This document shows positions 16,908 through 24,185 of a stretch of DNA of 64,000 nucleotides, one piece after another. The DNA is from Pseudoalteromonas phenolica. GTDB lineage: Bacteria > Pseudomonadota > Gammaproteobacteria > Enterobacterales > Alteromonadaceae. Position 1 is the stretch's first letter. Every line of letters starts with the position of its first letter. The notes under the pieces are model-generated. The model saw only the letters and a list, made by a program, of their open reading frames with translations. It did not search any database and had not been told where the DNA came from. Made by a program: the position numbers and the translations under genes. The stretch spans positions 372,001 through 436,000 of the forward strand of contig NZ_CP013188.1 in the NCBI RefSeq assembly GCF_001444405.1. Reading direction: 5' to 3'.

Positions 16908-17828
16908 GTGGAACCCATAATTGTTGTTGTTGGTTTTCTTGGGGCAGGAAAAACCACGTTGTTGAAACGCTTGGTCACTGAATATAGCCAAGCGAATTGG
17001 TCACCTTTTGTCGTTTTAAATGATTATGAAAATGCCAATTTAGATGCTCAGCAGTTTTTGGATATGCTTGATGAGAAAAGTTTAAAAGCATTGAATGGGA
17101 GTTGTATTTGTTGCAGTGGTATTGGCGAGCTAAGAGAGTCGGTTAACCGAATTCCTGAGCGTGCCAATGGTATTACACTTATTGAAGCAAATGGGACAAC
17201 AGATGCATGTGCGCTCATGGGATTTCTTGGCGTGGGCATTGAAGCGCGTTTTATGCCTCCGGTGCAAATTTCTGTGGTTGATGTTAAAAATTGGCAATTG
17301 AGAGATATCCATAACGAGCTAGAAGCGAATCAAATACAAGTCTCGTCGTTGATCACACTGTCCCACACTGACTCAGTAAGTGAAGAACGCTTAGGGCAAG
17401 TGAAAGAAGATATTCGAGCAATTAATCCCACTGCAGAGATCATGCTTTGTGAAGAACTAGAAATTAATACACTTCCTGAGCTGTTACCATCGAGTAATAG
17501 TGCAGAAAAGCTTGCGCATCATAAGTCACATTGGTCTTCATGTTCAGTTGATTTACCTAACTTACCAGATCCGATTTGTATCAAAGAAATCTGTGATGCG
17601 ATCCCAAGCAGCGTGATCCGAATTAAGGGTTGTACAGTTTTAGGAACAGAGCCTGGTTATACTTATTTTGAACGCTGTCCGGATGGTGAAGTCTATGTCA
17701 GGCCATACCGCGGTAAGCCCACCACAGGGGCGAAGTTACTCACTGTCGGGCCTTGCAGTGATGCGTTGTTGTTAGAATCGGCAATTCACAATAGTTTAGA
17801 AGCTGCCAAATTACGACAAGCCAAATAG
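16908..17828 (+). CDS. COG0523 (CobW/YjiA-type) GTP-dependent metallochaperone
   Basis: 306-residue G3E-family GTPase, expected to deliver Zn2+ (or another metal) to client enzymes. After the GTG start the protein opens MEPIIVVVGFLGAGKTTLLK with the Walker A motif at about residues 9-16. NGSCICCSG carries the CxCC metal-binding motif typical of COG0523. The base-recognition motif that is usually NKxD/SKxD/TKxD reads LSHTD here. A CobW C-terminal domain follows (SVIRIKGCTVLGTEPGYTYF). I chose GTG at 16908 because AGAGG lies 7 bases upstream; an upstream in-frame GTG at 16845 falls inside the Zur-like box. The Zur-like site suggests use during zinc shortage. Confidence 0.85.
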   Translation: MEPIIVVVGFLGAGKTTLLKRLVTEYSQANWSPFVVLNDYENANLDAQQFLDMLDEKSLKALNGSCICCSGIGELRESVNRIPERANGITLIEANGTTDACALMGFLGVGIEARFMPPVQISVVDVKNWQLRDIHNELEANQIQVSSLITLSHTDSVSEERLGQVKEDIRAINPTAEIMLCEELEINTLPELLPSSNSAEKLAHHKSHWSSCSVDLPNLPDPICIKEICDAIPSSVIRIKGCTVLGTEPGYTYFERCPDGEVYVRPYRGKPTTGAKLLTVGPCSDALLLESAIHNSLEAAKLRQAK

Positions 17829-17851
17829 ATTAGCTCTGACCATATAGTCGG

Positions 17852-17880
17852 ATTGCTAGCTATTTTGTGTAGCTAGCAAT
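17852..17880. terminator. Hairpin between convergent genes
   Basis: ATTGCTAGCTA pairs perfectly with TAGCTAGCAAT (11 bp) across TTTTGTG. It covers the stop codon of the DUF1330 gene and lies 24 bases past the GTPase stop, so it can serve both. Confidence 0.65.
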
Positions 17881-18156
17881 GATGGTGACCTGATTGACAG
17901 AGGTTTCGAAAAACTGCTGTTTTGCTAGTTGGTAATCATCGTTATTAAAAAACGCGTCTTTACTTTGTTCATCAGAAAAGCGAATAGTGAATACTCTATT
18001 TATTTCTGTGTTTTCTTCGCTTTTCAGCACTTCAGACACTTTAAAATCATAACCAAATTCACCACCAAATCGATTGAGAATAGGCTTCATTGCAGCACGG
18101 TATTGGTCATATATTTCATCGTTACTGACTTCCAGGCCCACCAACATTTCAAACAT
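17860..18156 (-). CDS. DUF1330-family protein
   Basis: 98-residue cytoplasmic protein with the ferredoxin-like (dimeric alpha-beta barrel) pattern of DUF1330: LVGLEVSNDEIYDQYRAAMK, PILNRFGGEFGYDFKVSEVL and RVFTIRFSDEQSKDAFFNND, then DYQLAKQQFFE. The family has no established reaction. An AGGGAT site precedes the ATG. It is a lone gene, convergent with the GTPase gene. Confidence 0.8.
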   Translation of the reverse strand: MFEMLVGLEVSNDEIYDQYRAAMKPILNRFGGEFGYDFKVSEVLKSEENTEINRVFTIRFSDEQSKDAFFNNDDYQLAKQQFFETSVNQVTIIASYTK

Positions 18157-18320
18157 TTTTATCCCTATATTCTTTGAATAATGAGTTCAAATTATGGTTG
18201 TAAGTAACTGTCTTTACTAGTGCATAGATGTAAGGAAATATGTGTTATGGCGTCAGTTAGTAACTGGCATAATAACGAAGGTCTGTATCATCTTGAGCTA
18301 CAAACCTTCACTGCTATTGC

Positions 18321-20048
18321 CTAATTAGAATACACAGACCGCATCAAAGCGCGCAGTACCTGCTGATCTTTCTCGCGTTTTATTAATGCTTTTAAACGAG
18401 GCTTTAAGTCAGGGTCTTTTTTGGCTTGAGCAGCCAAAGCTTGGATCGAAGCAAGCCGTATTTCTTTAGGTTGTGATTGGCTATAACTAAATAAGTCATC
18501 AATTTGTTTATTATCGAGTTCGTTATTCCCCATCGCTTTGAGTAAAGCGGCTTTTGTGTCTTTATCGCTTTCGACACTTAATTGTTCCGTGATGTATTTC
18601 AAACTGGTTTCATTGGGCATTTTGCCAAGAGAGTCAGCGGCTTGCTGCCTGAGTTTAGGCTCATTGGCATTTAAAAAAGGTGCGATTTGATCTTGCTGTT
18701 CGGCATTACCGCTATTTCCAAGGGCTGCTAATATACTGACTTGGCGGGAAGTTTGTGAAGTCTGTTTTAACTGTTCGACTAAACGTTGCCCCATATAAGC
18801 CGAAAACTCACTTCCTGACTGATTTTTAGCAATAATACCTAATACCATCATGGCGCTATTACTTAAACGCTGTTGTTCACCAGAACTGGTTTGATTAGCA
18901 GATTCAAGTACTAAATCGACCAGTTTAGGGTCGAGTGGCTGTTCTGCATATTTTAAGCCCATCAAGCTTCTGAACCTTTGCTTTCCTTGAATTTCACTAT
19001 CAAGATAAACGTCTACTAATAGCTGGTGGGCATTCGGGGAATCATTTTTACCTATCATAAGAAGCAGTCGACCTAAGGCCTTATCAGACAATACGTTAGA
19101 TTTAATCACCTCTTTTAAAGCCGACAAATATTGCTCATTATCGTACAGTAACTGTGCTAATGCCTCACTGCTGAGTTGGCTGATGTCTTGTGATTTGAGT
19201 GCTGCTATAAATGCCTTGGCATCTTTCAACGGCTTAGCAGGTGGGCGAGGATAAAGAATGCTCTCGCTAAGCTGAGGCCATTTTTTAGGGTTCTCATTCA
19301 AGCTAAGCAAAAGCGCAGTGCTTGGCACTGGCGCAGGATTTAAATTGAACTGAATACGCTGTTTAACTTCTATGCTTATATCGCCTTTTTTAGTTTCGAC
19401 CCGTGTGTGATTGTCTCCAATTAAGGCGTTCAACCCACAGTTATCTAACTTTAATTCGAAGCTATCAGCTAATACCTTGGGTGTTGAAAAATCTAGAAGC
19501 TGGGCACCTGGCTTGGTACTTAGATACTTTAGCTTACTGCGATTAATTTTATTTGTCTCTTGTTCAACATATTCAACTTGATATTGCCCTAAATTATCGC
19601 TCTCGGTGAGTAAAGTTGGTGTAGTTAGGTCACGTTTATAAATATGTTCAATGTGGAGGCTTTGATATATGGCAATAAGCTTTTGCTTATCCTCAGGCTT
19701 TAACTTTCCTGCAAAATGGTGGTCAGTGACTTGTTTTGTCTGACGGCTTACTTTAACCGCAAAAGGCACGCCGTAAAGGCTTGGGTTAATTTGCTGTTTA
19801 TCTAAAACAATCTGTGGGTTGACTAATTGTAAGCCCAGCCAGTAATGCTTTTCGGACTTGAGTAAAGGGCGGTAAAGTAGTTGGCCTGAAAGGGTAAGTT
19901 GATTCTTGCTTGGCTGGTTCAACGTGAGCATATTAGTATCAGCTTTGGTCTCAAAATCACCCCAGAATATGCATTGTGTCATGGCTTGTACACTGCCAAA
20001 AGGCAGTATACAAAGCGATGTTAAAAGTGGTAGTAAGTTTCTTCGCAT
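18321..20048 (-). CDS. Exported vitellogenin-N/HEAT-repeat-like protein
   Basis: 575 residues. A signal peptide (about 1-22, ending SVQA) is followed by a beta-rich region (about 23-270; LTLSGQLLYRPLLKSEKHYW, GVPFAVKVSRQTKQVTDHHF, YQVEYVEQETNKINRSKLKY) and a fully helical HEAT-like region (about 275-575; VSILAALGNSGNAEQQDQIA, LRQQAADSLGKMPNETSLKY, IRLASIQALAAQAKKDPDLK). This order matches the N-terminal module of vitellogenin and MTP-type large lipid-transfer proteins; bacterial homologues are known but poorly studied. It starts 2 bases after a lipoprotein gene. I infer a role in carrying or binding a hydrophobic ligand in the periplasm or outside the cell; this is a fold-level guess. Confidence 0.55.
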   Translation of the reverse strand: MRRNLLPLLTSLCILPFGSVQAMTQCIFWGDFETKADTNMLTLNQPSKNQLTLSGQLLYRPLLKSEKHYWLGLQLVNPQIVLDKQQINPSLYGVPFAVKVSRQTKQVTDHHFAGKLKPEDKQKLIAIYQSLHIEHIYKRDLTTPTLLTESDNLGQYQVEYVEQETNKINRSKLKYLSTKPGAQLLDFSTPKVLADSFELKLDNCGLNALIGDNHTRVETKKGDISIEVKQRIQFNLNPAPVPSTALLLSLNENPKKWPQLSESILYPRPPAKPLKDAKAFIAALKSQDISQLSSEALAQLLYDNEQYLSALKEVIKSNVLSDKALGRLLLMIGKNDSPNAHQLLVDVYLDSEIQGKQRFRSLMGLKYAEQPLDPKLVDLVLESANQTSSGEQQRLSNSAMMVLGIIAKNQSGSEFSAYMGQRLVEQLKQTSQTSRQVSILAALGNSGNAEQQDQIAPFLNANEPKLRQQAADSLGKMPNETSLKYITEQLSVESDKDTKAALLKAMGNNELDNKQIDDLFSYSQSQPKEIRLASIQALAAQAKKDPDLKPRLKALIKREKDQQVLRALMRSVYSN

Positions 20049-20050
20049 AG

Positions 20051-21982
20051 TTAGAACTTAAAACTGTCACTGTAGTTAATCATTTGCCATGTTTTGTCAT
20101 ATAAAGCGCCAGTGTTATACAGGGTTTTAGTTGCTGTTTTAGTTGGGAATGAGCAGCAGAACTTATAACCTGGATACTTTACCCAAAGGTAAAATTCACC
20201 CTCAATGGCTTTCATATGATTACTTACATCAATGCCATAGCCAATCTCTGAATCAGATAGCGCTTTACTTATGTCAACATAAGCTGTAGCCGAAAGAGTG
20301 TCTGAAATAATCAAGAAGTCGACACCGATACCGCCACTGGCAACCAATAAATCTATGCCTGCTGTTGCATATGCATCAAGGCTTGCAGTTAAAACGTCAC
20401 CTCCGATACTAAATTGTAGGCCTTCATATTTAAGGTCAGTGTTGACGCCAACAGAGCCTTTGATCCCAGCTGACACTGAGACTGGAACAATGGCAATGGT
20501 AAAAGTGGTAGAAAATAGTTTTTGTTCTTCTTCCCAATCATAGCCGTAAGACTCGTCTAACGCCGATACAGTTTCAGACTCTTTTATAAGGCTGTTGCCA
20601 AGTAAAGACACATTCATTGAGTAACTTGCAGTACCGTCAGCACCATTTGCAATGCCAGATGCACCTGCTGAGAACAAATCTAAGCTGTGATCGAACATGT
20701 AAAGGTCAAAACTACCGCCAGCTGTTGCCCAAGCAAGACCGCCATTTTTAGATTGAAGCAGAACCCAAGACACGAAGCTGGGCACGATGGCTACTTTTGA
20801 TTTATCACCATAGGTATTACTAAAAATCTCAAATGCCCATAAGGTGTCTGACGTAGAGACTAACCCAGAAAGACCTTGAGGCTCTTTTACGGGTGCATAA
20901 CTTGGTGAGCTTGATTTGCTCGAAGTATCAACAGAGCTAGTAAGGGGGTTAGTGATATTATGTTCTTCTAACCAGCTATCGTCAGGTTGGTCGTGGTCAT
21001 ATAGAGAGTAAGGCACAGTAATCGTCATACGATTATTATCAAGGTTCGCTTCTTGATGCGCTGAAGATAGATCTTCTATTGTAAATGTTAACTCAAAGGT
21101 ATTTTCGTCAGCGTCTTTATCATATGTTTGCTGTAACTTATCTAACAGCACACCATTAACGGCAATATCGTAAGGGAAATAATGACTTTGTTCATGATCA
21201 GCAAATTTGATTTTCATGTCGTCATGGTAACGATTTTCGCCTTCTTGCCAAAAGTGCGCGTCAAACTCGATACCTGCAACAGTTACTGTTGCAGTCACTA
21301 AAGCTTCATTGATTAAATGACCAAACTTACTGGCATCAAAATGACCAATGATGTCTGCGCGTTTATGCTCTGGGGCATTCTGCGACTCTGTTTCGCGCCT
21401 ACCTGAATCAGGAAACATGGCAAAACCATCGCCAACGGTTAATGTATCAAGCGCGAAGTCATGATAAAAAGTGCTATCAATGGTTATTTGCGCAAAAGAA
21501 GCTGCATTATCAGAGAAATCTCTAGAGCCATTATCTTCAGTATTAGCTTCATTCTCAATGCTCTTTGCACTGTCTACATACGCTGCAATGACATAATCGT
21601 CAGAAGGTATCTCTTCATTAGGTAGCATGAGCTCCGCGGTAAAACTATGCTTACCATCTGAAAGCTTTTTAATATAGTGTGTGCCTAATTCATATCCTTC
21701 AGGTTCATCATGCGATGCTAATTGGTCAACTTTGTCTTTGGCAATGGCCATAAAAGTCACACCGACGTGTTCTGTGTCAAGTAGCTGGCTGCTGATACTG
21801 TAGTTAATCTTGATCGGCTGACCAGGTTGGTACTGAGTCTGATCAGGTGTATTGACTGTTTCTAACCGCACATTGGCAACCGGTTCTGGTTGCTTGAGAG
21901 ATGATTCAATATTGTTATCTGAGTCACTGAAACAGCCCGTTAGCAGGCCGAGCATGCTGAAGCTAAGAAGTGTTTTGCGCAT
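20051..21982 (-). CDS. Large outer-membrane or surface lipoprotein, partner of the HEAT-like protein
   Basis: 643 residues with a lipoprotein signal peptide (LSFSMLGLLTGCFSDSD; the lipobox LTGC puts the lipidated Cys at residue 17; Asp at +4 and not +2 favours outer-membrane sorting). The N-terminal part (about 35-175) looks like a CARDB/Ig-type beta domain (YQPGQPIKINYSISSQLLDT), a second beta domain follows (about 230-330), and the last 270 residues are Gly/Ser/Ala-rich with beta-strand character (GIKGSVGVNTDLKYEGLQFS, YATAGIDLLVASGGIGVDFL). AGGAACC lies before the ATG. No enzymatic motif is seen. It is the first gene of a two-gene operon with the vitellogenin-like protein. Confidence 0.65.
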   Translation of the reverse strand: MRKTLLSFSMLGLLTGCFSDSDNNIESSLKQPEPVANVRLETVNTPDQTQYQPGQPIKINYSISSQLLDTEHVGVTFMAIAKDKVDQLASHDEPEGYELGTHYIKKLSDGKHSFTAELMLPNEEIPSDDYVIAAYVDSAKSIENEANTEDNGSRDFSDNAASFAQITIDSTFYHDFALDTLTVGDGFAMFPDSGRRETESQNAPEHKRADIIGHFDASKFGHLINEALVTATVTVAGIEFDAHFWQEGENRYHDDMKIKFADHEQSHYFPYDIAVNGVLLDKLQQTYDKDADENTFELTFTIEDLSSAHQEANLDNNRMTITVPYSLYDHDQPDDSWLEEHNITNPLTSSVDTSSKSSSPSYAPVKEPQGLSGLVSTSDTLWAFEIFSNTYGDKSKVAIVPSFVSWVLLQSKNGGLAWATAGGSFDLYMFDHSLDLFSAGASGIANGADGTASYSMNVSLLGNSLIKESETVSALDESYGYDWEEEQKLFSTTFTIAIVPVSVSAGIKGSVGVNTDLKYEGLQFSIGGDVLTASLDAYATAGIDLLVASGGIGVDFLIISDTLSATAYVDISKALSDSEIGYGIDVSNHMKAIEGEFYLWVKYPGYKFCCSFPTKTATKTLYNTGALYDKTWQMINYSDSFKF

Positions 21983-22046
21983 TGTTTGGTTCCTTTCTCA
22001 CGTTGCATAATTATAACGAGCACAATATGGAAATATTATGGAGTCC

Positions 22047-22080
22047 TTTTCGATTTCGATAAATTGTTTTTCGGTTTCGA
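22047..22080 (+). promoter_or_regulatory. Tandem 13-bp repeats, probable NtrC-type activator sites
   Basis: TTTTCGATTTCGA (22047-22059) and TTTTCGGTTTCGA (22068-22080) match at 12 of 13 bases and start 21 bp apart, two helical turns. They lie 64-97 bp upstream of the sigma-54 promoter at 22144, the usual distance for an upstream activating site. The likely binder is the NtrC-type regulator encoded at 26709. Confidence 0.5.
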
Positions 22081-22143
22081 AAATAATATTTCTATATTTG
22101 CATAACTGTTTATTAAAATCTATATTTTTCATGCTCTTATGTT

Positions 22144-22160
22144 TTGGCATGGCACTTGAT
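22144..22160 (+). promoter_or_regulatory. Sigma-54 (-24/-12) promoter of the efflux operon
   Basis: TTGGCATGGCACTTGAT fits the sigma-54 consensus TTGGCACGNNNNTTGCT with two mismatches and the exact GG-N10-G(C) spacing. It lies 44 bases before the adaptor start codon. Confidence 0.55.
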
Positions 22161-22203
22161 TTAACTACTGCATTACAGATTAAGAACAGTATGGAATCGA
22201 GTT

Positions 22204-23448
22204 ATGGATGTGGTCGTAAAGCCCAAAAAAAACACCAAACGGCACCTAAGTATTTTAGCGTTTGTTTGCCTGTTACTGGGTGGATGTATTTGGTTATTTT
22301 TGCAACCAAGTCATGCAGAACAAATTCAAGCCAATGAGATTTGGTCGGCGAAGGTCGAGCAGGGCACATTAAATTTAGAAGTGTCAGGTTTTGGCCGTCT
22401 AAAGTCGAAAAAGCCGCGTTTGCTCACTGCGAAAAGTCAGGCAACGGTTGATGAAATAGTGTTAAAGCCGGGTGCTGAAGTAACCCCCGAAAGTGTTATT
22501 TTAAAGCTTTCAGATCCGAATATTACCCAATCTGTGCGCGATGCAAAGCGTGCTTACATCGACAGTCAAAACCAGCGTATTCAAACGGATATAAACCAAA
22601 AACGTGAATTGCTTGCTCAACAGGCAGAGTTAGCTCGCATTCAAGCTGATCTTGAAAGTGCTGAACTTGAAGCGAACGCACAGAGTCAATTGGTCAGCAA
22701 AGGTATCGTTTCTAATATCGACTACCAGCGTACTAAGTTGCAAGTCAGGCAGTTAACTCGACGTTTAGAGATTGAAACTGCTCGCATTACCCAGCTTGAA
22801 GCTCTACATGCTGCCAATTTAAAAATTGCCGATTCAAATATTTTGGCGCAGCAAGAGGCTTTAGGTTTAGTACAACAGCAACTCGACAGCCTAACGGTTA
22901 AAGCGGGCATTTATGGTGTGGTGCAATCGCTGAGTGTGGAACTCGGGCAAGCGGTGAATTTAGGTGAGCAATTGGCTTTAGTCGGCAGCACCACCGATCT
23001 TTATGCTTTGCTGAACGTGCCACAGTCAAAAATGCAGTCTATCCAACTGGCACAAGCGGTAATCATCAATACTCGTCGTGGAGAGATCTCAGGGGAAGTG
23101 ATACGTATCGATCCGGTGATCAACAACGGTAATATTCAGGTTGAAGTGGCGTTAAACGGCGCGTTAACCGATAACGCCCGACCAGAATTAAACATAGAGG
23201 GCACAATTGCTGTGGGTCAATTAGCAAACGCTCTGTTTATTAAAAAACCCGTCAACGTGAAAGCTTTTTCAAATTCTACCTTATTTAAATTAACCGATAA
23301 CGGCTCGGCGATCGCTACTCCTATTCAGTTTGGTGCGGCAACAGACGAGCAAATTCAAATACTTGCTGGCGCACAAGCGCATGAGCAGTTTATCCTTAAC
23401 GATATGACTCGCTGGCAAGCACATACCCACATTGCCATTGTGAAGTAA
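22204..23448 (+). CDS. HlyD/RND-type periplasmic adaptor of an ABC efflux system
   Basis: 414 residues. One N-terminal membrane anchor (about 14-34, LSILAFVCLLLGGCIWLF) is followed by the membrane-proximal and lipoyl-like domains (VEQGTLNLEVSGFGRLKSKK, ATVDEIVLKPGAEVTPESVI), a long alpha-helical hairpin (about 105-225, rich in Gln/Ala/Glu), the second lipoyl half (SLTVKAGIYGVVQSLSVELG) and a beta barrel. Such proteins bridge an inner-membrane transporter to an outer-membrane channel. It heads a three-gene unit with the ATPase and permease. A GGA site lies 8 bases before the ATG. Confidence 0.87.
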   Translation: MDVVVKPKKNTKRHLSILAFVCLLLGGCIWLFLQPSHAEQIQANEIWSAKVEQGTLNLEVSGFGRLKSKKPRLLTAKSQATVDEIVLKPGAEVTPESVILKLSDPNITQSVRDAKRAYIDSQNQRIQTDINQKRELLAQQAELARIQADLESAELEANAQSQLVSKGIVSNIDYQRTKLQVRQLTRRLEIETARITQLEALHAANLKIADSNILAQQEALGLVQQQLDSLTVKAGIYGVVQSLSVELGQAVNLGEQLALVGSTTDLYALLNVPQSKMQSIQLAQAVIINTRRGEISGEVIRIDPVINNGNIQVEVALNGALTDNARPELNIEGTIAVGQLANALFIKKPVNVKAFSNSTLFKLTDNGSAIATPIQFGAATDEQIQILAGAQAHEQFILNDMTRWQAHTHIAIVK

Positions 23449-23480
23449 GCCAGGCAATCGCGATATAAAAAGGAAAGACC

Positions 23481-24185
23481 ATGAGTAATAACAAAATAAA
23501 GCTAACCAATATCACGAAAAAGTTTGTCACCAGCGAGATGGAAACCCATGCATTACGTGGCGTTGACTTAGAAATCAACGAAGGCGATTATGTGTCTATT
23601 TCTGGGCCGTCTGGCTGTGGCAAATCTACTCTGTTATCGATATTGGGATTATTAGACACCGCGTCGGACGGTGAATATATGTTAGCCGGGCACGATGTAA
23701 GTAATCTCAGTGTTAATCAAAGAGCAAGTATGCGCAATGAGCATATTGGCTTTGTATTTCAGTCATTTAATTTAATTGATGAATTGTCAGTCTTCGACAA
23801 CATAGCACTGCCACTTCGCTATCGTGAAAAGGCATTATCACAAGAAGAAGTTAAACAAAAAGTAGACGCTTGCTTGGCTAAAGTTGAAATGACGCACAGA
23901 GCGGGTCATAAACCGAACCAGCTATCAGGTGGTCAGCAGCAGCGCGTTGCGATAGCGAGAGCTTTAGTAAACGACCCTGCCATATTATTGGTTGATGAGC
24001 CAACCGGTAACCTAGATTCTAAAAACGGTGATGCGGTCATGATGATGCTGGCTGAACTAAACAGGCAAGGCACCACCATTTGTATGGTAACTCACGACCC
24101 AAGATATGCAGATATGGCAAAACGCAAACTGCACCTACTTGATGGCGTTATGGCCGATGAGTTTAAGATGGAGTTGGCGGTATGA
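23481..24185 (+). CDS. ABC transporter ATPase, MacB/LolD type
   Basis: 234 residues. All ATPase motifs are present: Walker A GPSGCGKSTL (about 43-52), Q loop FVFQSFNLI, signature LSGGQQQRVAIARAL, Walker B ILLVDEPTGNLDS and switch HD (VTHDPRYA). The sequence before Walker A (ETHALRGVDLEINEGDYVSI) is typical of the MacB/LolD/FtsE subfamily, which drives mechanotransmission-type permeases rather than bulk pore transport. Its stop overlaps the permease start by 4 bases (ATGA), so the two are translationally coupled. An AAGGAAAG site precedes the ATG. Confidence 0.93.
   Translation: MSNNKIKLTNITKKFVTSEMETHALRGVDLEINEGDYVSISGPSGCGKSTLLSILGLLDTASDGEYMLAGHDVSNLSVNQRASMRNEHIGFVFQSFNLIDELSVFDNIALPLRYREKALSQEEVKQKVDACLAKVEMTHRAGHKPNQLSGGQQQRVAIARALVNDPAILLVDEPTGNLDSKNGDAVMMMLAELNRQGTTICMVTHDPRYADMAKRKLHLLDGVMADEFKMELAV

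Noticed and set aside
22038..22337. 99-codon plus-strand frame before and into the adaptor gene
   Set aside because: It runs through the activator repeats, the sigma-54 promoter and the start of the adaptor in another frame; no ribosome-binding site.
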